Assembly: GCA_016795365.1 (NCBI GenBank)
Contig: JAEUHN010000004.1
Coordinates: 248,001-312,000 of the forward strand
Direction of reading: 5' to 3'
DNA length: 64,000 nt
Source of the DNA: Verrucomicrobiaceae bacterium
Lineage (GTDB): Bacteria > Verrucomicrobiota > Verrucomicrobiia > Verrucomicrobiales > Verrucomicrobiaceae
A model generated the notes under the pieces. The model had not been told where the DNA came from. It was given only the letters and a program-made list of their open reading frames with translations, and searched no databases. Within the stretch, counting starts at the first letter, position 1. Every line of letters starts with the position of its first letter. Position numbers and translations under genes: made by a program. Positions 9,715-20,019 of the stretch are shown piece by piece.

Positions 9715-12324
9715 ATGTCTCCCGCACGACTTTCTCTTTTGCTCGCTGCCGCTGTGTCGAGCGTCCTGGCCCAGGACGCGCCGAAGGTGAACGACCCAGC
9801 GCTACAAGCCTCGCTCTTTGCTTCAGAGCCACTGATCCAAACGCCCATCGGCATGACCTTCGACAAGCTGGGGCATCTCATCGTTATCGAAAGCCAGACG
9901 CACTTTCGCCCGAAGAACTGGACCGGTCCCGAGCACGATCAGATCGTTTGGCTGCGCGACACGGATGGCGATGGCAAGGCCGACAAACGTGAGGTGATTC
10001 TTGGCGACACCACCATGACGATGGACATCGCTTTGCACCCCAGCGGCGATCTTTACATCTCGACGCGCAATGAGATCTTGCGGCTGCGCGACCAGGATGC
10101 GGAGGGCAAATTTCACAGCGTGGATCGCAAGCTCGTCTGGCTGGAGACCGAGGGGAAGTATCCGCACAACGGACTGAGCGGACTCGCCTTCGATGCGAAG
10201 GGTGATCTGTATTTCGGCATGGGAGAGAACCTTGGAGCTGCCTACACCATCAAGGGCACTGACAGCGCGACATTCAGCGATCAAGGCGAAGGCGGGAACA
10301 TCTGGAAGGTCACCGCCGACGGCAAACGACTGCGCAAGATCGCAACGGGCTTCTGGAATCCGTTCGGTGTCTGCACCGATTCGTTCGGCAATGTCTTCGC
10401 CACCGACAACGATCCCGACTCCAGCCCACCGTGCCGTCTGCATCACATCATCGAGGGCGGCGACTACGGCTATCAGTTCCGCTACGGCCGCAGCGGCTTG
10501 CATCCGTTCATCTCATGGAATGGTGAGTTGCCAGGCACGTTACCGATGCTCGGCGGCACTGGTGAGGCACCGTGCGACATCATCTTTTACGCACCACCGG
10601 CGAACCCGCAGTTCGCAGGCTTGAGCACGAAGTGGCACGGCACGCTGCTCGTTGCTTCGTGGGTCGATCATCGCATCGAGAGCTGGCAGCTCACGCCGAA
10701 GGACGGCACCTTCAAAAGCAAGCTCACGCTACTAGTGGAAGGTGGCCAGGACTTTCGTCCAGTGGCCTTTGCCACAGCACCGGATGGATCATTGTTCGTC
10801 AGCGACTGGGTGAAGCGCGACTACGAGTTGCACGGCCATGGTCGAGTGTGGCGAATCGCTGCGAAAGAGCCCGCGCCACTCGCCGCATCGCCGGTGAAGC
10901 CATGGCCGGTCGATCCCGACACCGAATTGCACGAGCGCATCATGTGGGGTCCCACGCCGAGCGACAAGGAAGTGGCACAGTGGCTGATGCTTCAGAAGCC
11001 CTACCTCGCTTCCGCTGTGATCTGGAGGCTGGCTCGTGAGGGGCAGCAGTTGCGGGATTTCTCCACGACCACGATGGGCGATCCCCATGTGGATGTGATG
11101 CTTCTCCTCGCCGCTCGCACGGCCTTGCAATTCGAAGGCGTGCCGCTCAACGACGTCGGCTCCCAGATGATCTCGCGGGCGCTTGCCAATGCCGATGACC
11201 GCGTGGTCCTGATCGCCTTGAAGTGGATCAGCGACGCCCGGCTTCCAGGCTTTGCACCTTTGATCGAGTCGCGGCTGAAAGACCCGGCTGTCAGTGCTTC
11301 CGTTTACTATGCGGGCATCACCACGCTGGCCCGTCTGGAGTCCGCCACCACTTCGGAAGCCCAGTTGGTCGAGCGATTGAAGAAAGACATCGCTGATCCT
11401 GAAGCTCCGATTTCGCGCAAGAAGCTCGCGCTCGAGATCATCCCTGATCGCGACAAGCACCTCACCAGCGAAATGCTTTCTCCGCTGCTGGGCAAGGCGA
11501 ACCCGGTGGAGAAGGAGTGGCTGGTTCACTTCATCGGCACGCTTCGCGATCCCAAGCGCCTGGAACTCATGCACCAGCTCGCCTTTGATGATCGACAGGA
11601 GGAAGCCGTGCGCATCGCGGCTCTACAGCATTGCTTGATCAGTGAAGTCGATGCCATCACCCTCACGGATATTGCGCTGGATGAAGCACGCTCCGACAAG
11701 GTCCGCCTTGGTGCCCTCCAGGCTCTGCAAGGCGCTCCTCTGAAACAGGAACTCAAGGACAAGCTGGCCAAGCTGGATCATCTGGCGATCAAGCCGCTCG
11801 TAGCCCGATTGCTCGGCAAGCCCTTCTTTCCGCTGACACGGCCGGACTTTGGCAACATCACGGTATGGAAGAACTACCTCCAGCAAGTGCCTGGTGACGC
11901 TGACTTGGCCAACGGACGGAACGTTTTCATGTCCCCGACGCTCGGCGGATGCGCCATGTGCCACCGTGCGGAAGGTGTGGGTGGCATCGCGGGTCCCAAT
12001 CTCGCCACCATTGGCAAAGCATCGGATCCCGCCTACCTGCTGGAATCACTGCTACAGCCGAATCGCAACGTCGCGCCCCAATACGAGGCCTTTATGCTGA
12101 CGACGACGAACGGCAAATCGACCACCGCCTTCCGGCTCATCGAGCGTGGGAACACCCACACGTATGTCGATATCGGCGGCAATGCCTTCGATGTGGACAT
12201 CAAGGAAATCGTGGCCCGCGCACCGCTGCCCGTCTCCATCATGCCCGAGGGTCTGGTCAACAAGCTCACGGACACTGAGATTCGGGACTTGATAGCCTAC
12301 CTGACTAGTCTGTCGAAGCGCTGA
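9715..12324 (+). CDS. PVC-type membrane-bound dehydrogenase with HEAT-like region and C-terminal cytochrome c
   Basis: 869 residues. A signal peptide (MSPARLSLLLAAAVSSVLAQ) leads into a six-bladed propeller of the glucose/sorbosone dehydrogenase type (QTPIGMTFDKLGHLIVIE, GSLFVSDWVKRDYELHG). The middle third is alpha-helical and HEAT-like. The C-terminal 130 residues hold a c-type cytochrome with GGCAMCHRAEGVGGIAGPNL, so a covalent heme is expected, and end in a helix typical of these tails (IRDLIAYLTSLSKR). The family probably oxidises a sugar or alcohol outside the cytoplasm and passes electrons to the heme. It lies 57 bp behind the PPC gene on the same strand, probably in one transcript. 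Substrate unknown. Confidence 0.92.
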   Translation: MSPARLSLLLAAAVSSVLAQDAPKVNDPALQASLFASEPLIQTPIGMTFDKLGHLIVIESQTHFRPKNWTGPEHDQIVWLRDTDGDGKADKREVILGDTTMTMDIALHPSGDLYISTRNEILRLRDQDAEGKFHSVDRKLVWLETEGKYPHNGLSGLAFDAKGDLYFGMGENLGAAYTIKGTDSATFSDQGEGGNIWKVTADGKRLRKIATGFWNPFGVCTDSFGNVFATDNDPDSSPPCRLHHIIEGGDYGYQFRYGRSGLHPFISWNGELPGTLPMLGGTGEAPCDIIFYAPPANPQFAGLSTKWHGTLLVASWVDHRIESWQLTPKDGTFKSKLTLLVEGGQDFRPVAFATAPDGSLFVSDWVKRDYELHGHGRVWRIAAKEPAPLAASPVKPWPVDPDTELHERIMWGPTPSDKEVAQWLMLQKPYLASAVIWRLAREGQQLRDFSTTTMGDPHVDVMLLLAARTALQFEGVPLNDVGSQMISRALANADDRVVLIALKWISDARLPGFAPLIESRLKDPAVSASVYYAGITTLARLESATTSEAQLVERLKKDIADPEAPISRKKLALEIIPDRDKHLTSEMLSPLLGKANPVEKEWLVHFIGTLRDPKRLELMHQLAFDDRQEEAVRIAALQHCLISEVDAITLTDIALDEARSDKVRLGALQALQGAPLKQELKDKLAKLDHLAIKPLVARLLGKPFFPLTRPDFGNITVWKNYLQQVPGDADLANGRNVFMSPTLGGCAMCHRAEGVGGIAGPNLATIGKASDPAYLLESLLQPNRNVAPQYEAFMLTTTNGKSTTAFRLIERGNTHTYVDIGGNAFDVDIKEIVARAPLPVSIMPEGLVNKLTDTEIRDLIAYLTSLSKR

Positions 12325-12402
12325 CACGTGTGCCGGCTCCGAATGCGGCACGGGGACAAAAACCCCTCGCCCTTCCCCGGCCTCTCGCTATGAACAGCCG
12401 CC

Positions 12403-14463
<2,061 letters not shown>

Positions 14464-14480
14464 AGGCCGGGTGCTCGACT

Positions 14481-15338
14481 TCAGCCCTTCGACTTCAGCG
14501 TCCTCACCATCTGCGCCAGGGCTCCGTAGCGAGGGCTGAAGATATAGGCGAGAATGAAGAGCACACCAAGCACCACGATGATCGTGGAGCTGATGTGCCA
14601 GCCCAGTGGATACGAAAGGAAGAAGGCAGCCACCGAGCCGAGCGCTCCAATGATTCCCCCACCCCAGAAAAGGGTTTTGGCGTTGTTGGTGAAAAGGTAA
14701 ACAGTGGCCGCCGGGGCGACCATGAGACCCACACTGAGGATGCAACCCACCGCCTGAAGGGACGAGATCAACACCAGAATCACGACACCAAACAGGGCGT
14801 AGTTCAAGAACAACACTGGGACCCCCAAGCTCGCCGCTACGTTGGGTTCAAAGAGAAGAATCAGCAGCGGGCGCTGCAAGGCGGTCAGCGTGAGCACAGC
14901 CAGAGCACTGATGCCAAAGGCGATCCACAGGTCCGCATCGGACATGCCCACGATGCTGCCGAAGAGCCACTCATCGAGCTTCTGCCGCACACTCATCCGC
15001 GAGAGCAGGATGTAACCGCCCGCGAAGGCTGCGGTGTAGAGGATGCCCAGCGCGGTGTCTTGATCGATGCGTGAGGTTCGCGCGACAAAGAGCGAGCCCA
15101 ACCCCACCATCATTGCGGCGAACACCGCTCCTGCGAGGGCACTCCATTGCGTGAGCCCAAAGATCAGCACCGCGAGCGCGAGCCCTGGCAGCAGCGAGTG
15201 CGACAAGGTGCCAATTTTCAGTGCACTTTTGCGCAAGACCACGTAAGCGCTCACGAAGCCATTCGAGAATCCAATCATGAGGCACGCGAGAAGCGCGCGC
15301 TTGGCGATGGGTTCGTGAAGGAACTCGGAGAGGGTCAT
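14481..15338 (-). CDS. Metal ABC transporter permease (ABC-3 / ZnuB-MntB family)
   Basis: 285 residues, very hydrophobic, with about eight membrane helices. The N-terminus (MTLSEFLHEPIAKRALLACL) and the segments AYVVLRKSALKIGTLSHSLL and GLMVAPAATVYLF are typical of the ABC-3 permease family (ZnuB, MntB, TroC/D), which imports Zn, Mn or Fe with a periplasmic binding protein and an ATPase. Neither partner is adjacent: upstream on this strand is an unrelated LRR gene and downstream is convergent dnaX. It must pair with subunits encoded elsewhere, or it is the second permease of a dispersed system. Metal specificity cannot be read from the sequence. Confidence 0.9.
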   Translation of the reverse strand: MTLSEFLHEPIAKRALLACLMIGFSNGFVSAYVVLRKSALKIGTLSHSLLPGLALAVLIFGLTQWSALAGAVFAAMMVGLGSLFVARTSRIDQDTALGILYTAAFAGGYILLSRMSVRQKLDEWLFGSIVGMSDADLWIAFGISALAVLTLTALQRPLLILLFEPNVAASLGVPVLFLNYALFGVVILVLISSLQAVGCILSVGLMVAPAATVYLFTNNAKTLFWGGGIIGALGSVAAFFLSYPLGWHISSTIIVVLGVLFILAYIFSPRYGALAQMVRTLKSKG

Positions 15339-15379
15339 GCGGGACCTAAACGCAACTTTCTTGCGAAGTCACGAAGCAA

Positions 15380-16498
15380 TCACGGTGAGATGCGAGCACC
15401 TGCCTTTTTGAGTTCATCGACGATCTTCTTCGAGGCATCGGTCAGCGGATTCCCACCCACATAGATGTTGCAATACGGTGCCCATTCCTTGGCCCCATCG
15501 AAGTCCTTCTTCATCATGCGCTGCAGCGGCGCGAGGTCGGCGATCTTGTTGTTGTCGAGGAAAAGGAACTGAAGCTCGGCGAGAGGCTCCAGCGGCGCGA
15601 TATCGACCACTTGATTGCCTTTGAGTGAAAGCATGGACAGCCATTTAAGCTGGCCGATGCCCGTGATGTTGGTGACCTGATTGCCTTCGAGGTAGAGGGT
15701 CCAGAGTTTAGGCAATTTGAAGACGGCGCTGGCGTCCTTGATCTGGTTGTTGGTGAGGTAGAGCGAGTTAAGCGTGGTCGCGTTTCCCAAAGCGGTGATG
15801 TCCTGGACCTTGTTGTTGGTGAGTTCCACATATTGCAGGCTCTTGAGAGTGCCGAGCGCCGAGATGTCGGTGACTTGGTTGTCGGCCAAATCGACAAACT
15901 GCAGACGCTCGAGCCCTTTCAGAGCGGAAATGTTGGCGATCTGATTCTTCGGCAGGGTGAGTGATGCCAGCTGCGTGCATTTTTCCAGGCCGCTGAGATC
16001 CTTGATGTTCATGCCGCGGCCTTCGATGATGGCCACCGTCTCCACGTCAGCCGCCGTGATCGGCTCCTGACTATCACGCTTGGCGAAGACCTGCTTCCGC
16101 ACAGCGGCTTCCAGGTTCTTGTCGGAGAAAACGGGGACAGGCTTGGGTGGGGGCGGAGCAGGTGCAGGCTTGGCTGCCGGGGCCGCGGCAGGTTTTGCAG
16201 GAGCTGGAGTAGCTGGTTTGGCTGGCGCTGGCGTTGCTGGCTTGGCGGCAGGGGTGGTCGCAGGTTTGGTAGGGGCGGGGGCTGGCGTGGCAGGCTTCGC
16301 GGGCGCTGGAGCTGGTGTCGCGGCAGGCTTGGGTGCAGGAGTAGCTGGCGGTGGCGTTGCTGCCGTTGGGGCCGGTGTGGCGGGCTTTGCAGGCGCGGGA
16401 GCCGCTGGTGCGGCTGGTTTCTCCGCAGGCTTCGTTTCCGCCGCAGGAGCGCTGAGAGCTATCGAGAGCAGGGAGGCAAGGAACAAACCGGGTTTCAT
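15380..16498 (-). CDS. Secreted leucine-rich-repeat protein with Pro/Ala-rich stalk
   Basis: 372 residues from MKPGLFLASLLSIALSAPAA, a clear signal peptide; the earlier in-frame ATG at 16582 adds residues with no export character. Residues about 20-122 are a low-complexity stalk of APAKPATP-like units. After VFSDKNLEAAVRKQVF begins a set of about seven to eight 22-residue internalin-type LRRs (consensus LxxLxLxxNQIxDISALxxL), ending with a capping segment containing IYVGGNPLTD. Such proteins are normally exported and bind protein or glycan partners through the concave LRR face. The repetitive stalk makes this region prone to length change. Confidence 0.88.
   Translation of the reverse strand: MKPGLFLASLLSIALSAPAAETKPAEKPAAPAAPAPAKPATPAPTAATPPPATPAPKPAATPAPAPAKPATPAPAPTKPATTPAAKPATPAPAKPATPAPAKPAAAPAAKPAPAPPPPKPVPVFSDKNLEAAVRKQVFAKRDSQEPITAADVETVAIIEGRGMNIKDLSGLEKCTQLASLTLPKNQIANISALKGLERLQFVDLADNQVTDISALGTLKSLQYVELTNNKVQDITALGNATTLNSLYLTNNQIKDASAVFKLPKLWTLYLEGNQVTNITGIGQLKWLSMLSLKGNQVVDIAPLEPLAELQFLFLDNNKIADLAPLQRMMKKDFDGAKEWAPYCNIYVGGNPLTDASKKIVDELKKAGARISP
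16140..16440. repeat. Low-complexity Pro/Ala-coding tandem repeat
   Basis: GC-rich degenerate repeats encoding KPATPAPA-like units in the LRR protein. Units of roughly 15-27 bp recur imperfectly (for example around 16200-16260 and 16290-16340). The complementary strand carries a long shadow reading frame rich in Gly/Ala/Val that is not a gene. Confidence 0.85.
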
Positions 16499-16581
16499 AA
16501 CAGAGTGGGGAGTCAGAGGGGTTGGATGAAGGCCTTCCAATACGCAGACCAAGCCTTGCAACTTTTGCGTTTCTCCCCTCA

Positions 16582-16926
16582 ATGCACACCATGATCAGTG
16601 TCACCGTCATTCTCGAAGTCGATCCCGCCCGCGTGGAGGAATTCCTGCCCATCGTCAAAGCCCAGGCCGAGGCGTCGTGTGCGGAGCCCGGTTGCTTGCG
16701 ATTCGAAGTCTCCCAGCAACTCGACAAGCCCAACGTCTTCGCCTTGTCCGAAATGTATGAGGACCGCGATGCGGTGGAGGCTCATTACGGCAGCGAACAC
16801 TTCGCCCGCTGGAAGGCCTCCGTCAGCGACGGGATCATCGCTCATCGCACCTCTTCCAGAGGGCTGGTGATTGATGGTGCCCCTGAGCCGCAAGCAGAGC
16901 CCGAACCGGACCTCGAAGAGACATAA
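16582..16926 (+). CDS. Antibiotic biosynthesis monooxygenase (ABM/YgiN-like) domain protein
   Basis: 114 residues with one ABM ferredoxin-like domain: ISVTVILEVDPARVEEFLPI, then EPGCLRFEVSQQLDKPNVFALSEMYEDRDAVEAH (shown here only as its conserved order), then HFARWKASVSDGI. The pattern GCLRFEV, then FALSEMYED, then HF is standard for small cofactor-free monooxygenases and YgiN-like quinol oxidases. The C-terminal 15 residues are acidic and Pro-rich. Two starts three codons apart (16582 and 16591) are possible. A monocistronic position between divergent LRR and convergent pilin genes gives no pathway clue. Confidence 0.85.
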   Translation: MHTMISVTVILEVDPARVEEFLPIVKAQAEASCAEPGCLRFEVSQQLDKPNVFALSEMYEDRDAVEAHYGSEHFARWKASVSDGIIAHRTSSRGLVIDGAPEPQAEPEPDLEET

Positions 16927-16957
16927 AAATGCCGCAGGAGCGAACTCCTGCGGCATC
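16927..16957 (-). terminator. Intrinsic terminator of the pseudopilin gene
   Basis: Perfect 12-bp stem (16929-16940 with 16945-16956) around the tetraloop CGAA. Read on the minus strand, the stem is followed directly by TTTTT, so it terminates transcription from the gene ending at 16984. In the plus direction it lies 3 bp past the ABM stop but has no T-run, so any plus-strand effect would be weak. Confidence 0.9.
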
Positions 16958-16983
16958 GGTGATTGAAGCGCTAGATCAAGCGA

Positions 16984-17670
16984 TTAGCGCTGCACGTCGA
17001 GGAACTCACCCTGCTCGGAGAACATGGTGAAGAGGTCCTTGCCGTTGGAGACGGACTTGAGCGGGACGCTGTCACCCTTGACGGATTCCAGCTGCTCGCC
17101 AGCGACGGAGCCGTCATTGCGACCCACGATGATTTTACCGCTCTTCCAGGCACGGCCTTCTTTCTTCTGGCCGGCGGCGTCGCAGTTCCACATGGGAGGC
17201 CATGAGCCACCGCCTGTGGGGTTTTCAAACACGATTGGAGCGTTACCCGAGGACGAGTCAGACAGGCCCTTGGTGAGTGCCCAGTGGTTTTCGCCAGCCT
17301 TGAGGGCTTCTTCAAAACCTGGGGCTTCACCAATGTTGTTGTCCGGCTCATAGGGGCTGGAGGAGCAGGTGAACGCGCGCTCGTCTTCGAGCAGACCGCG
17401 CTTGAAGAGGATGCGGAACGCATCATTCGCAGTCTGTGGATCGTCGCCCTTGTCGGAGTCAGGATAGTTGCCGTTGTTGTCACCGGCGTAGGATTTGAGC
17501 GAGATGAGGATCTGGCGGCAATTGCTGCTGCCCTGCATCAAGCGTGCGCGTTCCTGCACCTGGTTGAAGGCAGGCACAGCGAGGCCCGCCAGGATGGCGA
17601 TGATGGTGATCACCACCAGCAGTTCGATCAGGGTGAAGCCCTGACGATACCGGATGTAACGTGTTTTCAT
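16984..17670 (-). CDS. Type II secretion/type IV pilin-like protein (prepilin N-methylation motif)
   Basis: 228 residues. The N-terminus [18 protein letters not shown] is a class III prepilin signal: cleavage by PilD after Gly-11, then methylated Phe, Glu at +5 and one hydrophobic helix. The C-terminal region ([20 protein letters not shown]) resembles the H-X9-DG pseudopilins numerous in Verrucomicrobia and Planctomycetes, though it lacks the classic His. Single-gene unit with its own terminator. An AT-rich stretch with GATAAT (17695-17700, minus strand) 25 nt upstream could be a -10 element. The globular domain includes Cys pairs (SSNC, FTCSSS, WNCD). Whether it builds a pilus or a T2SS pseudopilus cannot be told. 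Confidence 0.9.
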   Translation of the reverse strand: MKTRYIRYRQGFTLIELLVVITIIAILAGLAVPAFNQVQERARLMQGSSNCRQILISLKSYAGDNNGNYPDSDKGDDPQTANDAFRILFKRGLLEDERAFTCSSSPYEPDNNIGEAPGFEEALKAGENHWALTKGLSDSSSGNAPIVFENPTGGGSWPPMWNCDAAGQKKEGRAWKSGKIIVGRNDGSVAGEQLESVKGDSVPLKSVSNGKDLFTMFSEQGEFLDVQR

Positions 17671-17796
17671 GGGTATGAGTGCGTTTGGGTTGGTATTATC
17701 TATTTATGTGAAAGCCCATCCACCGGACGAGCTTTCGAAGTGATTAGACAGAAACGTCTTGTGGAACGCCAGAAAAATTTTCGCCCCCGCACGCCA

Positions 17797-18663
17797 TCAT
17801 CGTCTGGCCGTCATTAACTTCCTGTAATGTCTTGGCGGGTGACCAGTGAGCTTCAGGAACCACCGATTGAAATTGGCCAGGTTTCGATAACCACAATCGA
17901 AGGCAATGTCAGTGACCGGCTGATCGGACTCCGCAAGCAATCGGCATGCACGTCCGGTGCGGAGTTCATTCACATACTCGGGAAGCGACTTGCCCATGCG
18001 ACTCTTGAAGTAACGGCTGAACGCCCCGGCACTCAGGCTCGCCACCCTGGCCAGATCATCGCGAGAGAGTTCATCCACCAAGTTCTCTTCAATATATCGA
18101 AGAATGCGTCCCATGCGCTCCTGGTCGGTCGCCTCCAATGCCGGCCGGAAACTGGCGCTGGCCAGGGGCTTCAACTCCCCTGAACGCGAGAGCCCGTCGA
18201 GCACTGAAAGCAGTTCAACGATGCGAGTCAGCCCATCGAGTTTCGGCAGGGCCTGAAGACGACCCGAGATCTCCGCGAGGGTGCGCCCCGTGACCTGAAG
18301 ACCTCTTCGAGCACGAACAAGCAGTTTGTTAAGGCGATCCATCTCGGGCCTGGCCAGCCAGTCCGCTCCGAGAAAGTCGCGGCGAAATCTCACGATAACC
18401 GCCTGCACAGCGTGCCGGTCTATCGAAGGATCTTGCTGCCACACATGCGGCACGTCCGAACCGATGAGCACGCAATCACCATCACGTAGAGGCGAGATAC
18501 TGTCTCCAACAATACGGTATCCCTGGCTCTTGATCGCCAGTGTGATTTGCACCTCGGGATGAAAATGCCAGCGCGTGCCATAATCGGGACCGTCGATCAC
18601 TTCACAGTCAAATGACTCCTGCGGACGATGGGGCACTTGTTCGAGAATCGGAGGTCGAGCCAT
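17797..18663 (-). CDS. AraC-family transcriptional regulator with cupin sensor domain
   Basis: 288 residues. The N-terminal 90 residues form a cupin-like sensor (TRWHFHPEVQITLAI, PLRDGDCVLIGSDVPH). The C-terminal 100 residues contain two helix-turn-helix units: LSRDDLARVASLSAGAFSRY and VTDIAFDCGYRNLANFNRWF, then the signature GHPPRHYR. AraC proteins with this layout usually sense a small sugar-like ligand and control a neighbouring operon. Here neighbours are a pilin gene and, 92 bp upstream, tRNA-Gly, so no target is obvious; autoregulation or control of distant sugar genes is possible. Confidence 0.93.
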   Translation of the reverse strand: MARPPILEQVPHRPQESFDCEVIDGPDYGTRWHFHPEVQITLAIKSQGYRIVGDSISPLRDGDCVLIGSDVPHVWQQDPSIDRHAVQAVIVRFRRDFLGADWLARPEMDRLNKLLVRARRGLQVTGRTLAEISGRLQALPKLDGLTRIVELLSVLDGLSRSGELKPLASASFRPALEATDQERMGRILRYIEENLVDELSRDDLARVASLSAGAFSRYFKSRMGKSLPEYVNELRTGRACRLLAESDQPVTDIAFDCGYRNLANFNRWFLKLTGHPPRHYRKLMTARR

Positions 18664-18755
18664 GGCTCACGGGGTCATCGAAAACTCTTCATCGCAAATT
18701 AAACTTTCCTCTTGATCATCACGATGAATTCGACACCGTAGCGCCCTCAACTCAC

Positions 18756-18830
18756 GCGGGTGTAGCTCAGTGGTAGAGCACTTCCTTGCCAAGGAAGATG
18801 TCGCGCGTTCGAATCGCGTCACCCGCTCCA
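18756..18830 (+). tRNA. tRNA-Gly (anticodon GCC)
   Basis: 75-nt cloverleaf with 3' CCA encoded. The acceptor arms GCGGGTG and CACCCGC pair fully. The D arm is GCTC/GAGC, the anticodon stem CTTCC/GGAAG with loop TTGCCAA (anticodon GCC), and the T arm GCGCG-TTCGAAT-CGCGT has one G-U pair. It sits alone, 92 bp from the divergent AraC gene. Confidence 0.98.
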
Positions 18831-18852
18831 CTCTCCAAACGGAGAGTCTTTT
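18831..18852 (+). terminator. Terminator directly after tRNA-Gly
   Basis: CTCTCC-AAAC-GGAGAG followed by TCTTTT starts at the base after the tRNA CCA. A 6-bp stem with a U-rich tail fits intrinsic termination of the tRNA transcript. Confidence 0.85.
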
Positions 18853-18864
18853 GAAAGTGTGAGT

Positions 18865-19500
18865 TTAGATCTCAGCCACGGCTCTGATGGGCGAGCCATC
18901 GCGTCCTGCGAAATTGAGCGGGAAACCCGTGAAGATGAACTCCCGATCATCGGGCAGGGCATCCAGGTTGTTGAGCGATTCCACGATCACCATCTCGACT
19001 TCCTTGGCGAGCAAGGTGTGATGAACCTCCACGTAGTCCTTGCTTGGCGTTGGCATGTCCATGCCGATCATTCGCAGCCTTCTTGACGCGAGGTAACGTG
19101 CGGCTTCCTGCGTCATGGACGGAAACTCAGTGAAGAATCTCTCACTGCCGAACTCGCGATACCATCCCGTGTTGATCAGGATTCGTGAACCCGGAAGCAG
19201 CATGGCCTCGTGGTTCGCAAGATCGCCCACGTCGATGATGTCACCTGCCGCCTTCGGCACACGGATCATTCTTGCAGGCCCTTGAAACCATTCGAGCGGC
19301 ATCTGGTCGATCGTCTTGCCATCAGCCAGGAAGTGAAACATCGCATCCAGATGGGTGCCCTGGTGCGTTCCCATCGCGATCTTCGAAACGTTGCACTTCG
19401 AGGGAGAAGACGTGGTGCAATGGAACGTCACACTGAGAACAGGGTCACCAGGGAACGACGGCATACCGTCACGGAGCGGATGGCTGAGATCGACGAGCAT
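18865..19500 (-). CDS. Cyclase-family protein (kynurenine formamidase-like, PF04199)
   Basis: 211 residues from MLVDLSHPLRDGMPSFPGDP; an upstream in-frame ATG at 19536 adds 12 unlikely residues. The metal-binding motif GTHQGTHLDAMFHF (about residues 49-62) matches the HxGTHxDxPxHF signature, with Met in place of the usual Pro. Later IGMDMPTPSKDYVEVHHTLL supplies the second conserved block. Family members are Mn/Zn-dependent hydrolases such as arylformamidase or isatin hydrolase. No tryptophan-degradation genes are nearby, so the substrate is open. Confidence 0.88.
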   Translation of the reverse strand: MLVDLSHPLRDGMPSFPGDPVLSVTFHCTTSSPSKCNVSKIAMGTHQGTHLDAMFHFLADGKTIDQMPLEWFQGPARMIRVPKAAGDIIDVGDLANHEAMLLPGSRILINTGWYREFGSERFFTEFPSMTQEAARYLASRRLRMIGMDMPTPSKDYVEVHHTLLAKEVEMVIVESLNNLDALPDDREFIFTGFPLNFAGRDGSPIRAVAEI

Positions 19501-19602
19501 GATCGGATGTAAGGCGCACGTGAAGGGGACCGGCAACGGTTTTCAACCAATCCAGCCTTGCCACCATCGACTGCATCGTTTCACAATGCCGCCTCCAACC
19601 CG

Positions 19603-19812
19603 ATGAAGAAGAAAGCACGCAAAGCCGCCAAGGAATTTCCTGCCCGCCGAAAGTTCAATCTCCGCAGCGACTGCTCCGTCGCGAGCGCCAACCGTGAGAT
19701 TGAGGATGTCTTCGGTCTGCCTAGAGGTAGCGTGCGACTGCAACTCCCCAGCGGCAGGCGCGCTCGCTCAGACAAGTCCATTGGTGCCCTGCTTGCCGAC
19801 TACGACTGGTAA
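19603..19812 (+). CDS. Small basic hypothetical protein
   Basis: 69 residues starting MKKKARKAAKEFPARRKFN. The first 20 residues are strongly basic; the rest (REIEDVFGLPRGSVRLQLPS, then IGALLADYDW) looks like a small folded domain. No known family was recognised. The frame is also open upstream to 19558, but the basic start is the more natural N-terminus. It is flanked by a divergent cyclase gene and a convergent mgtE. Could bind nucleic acid, judged only from charge. Confidence 0.5.
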   Translation: MKKKARKAAKEFPARRKFNLRSDCSVASANREIEDVFGLPRGSVRLQLPSGRRARSDKSIGALLADYDW

Positions 19813-20019
19813 CTTCATAGAGTCCTTGATGAACCCGATCGCTGAGGCTCGACGCCCACAACCCCGCTTTGAATGACAAACCGCGAGGGAAATGGTTTAG
19901 AGTCAGATCGCGAGCATCAATGACCTGCCGATTCGAGAAGGCGAACGCATGTTTCACTGGCCCCAAGGCCGTCGCCCCGACGATCACCCCGAACTCCCCA
20001 AGCGTGGGCTGTGAGGGCT

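Noticed and set aside
12329-12349. GTGCCG...CGGCAC hairpin between the dehydrogenase and dnaX as terminator
   Set aside because: Stem of only 6 bp and no T-run; too weak to call.
18700-18755. Sigma-70-like promoter for tRNA-Gly (TTGATC, 17-nt spacer)
   Set aside because: The corresponding -10 position (ACCGTA) is a poor match to TATAAT.
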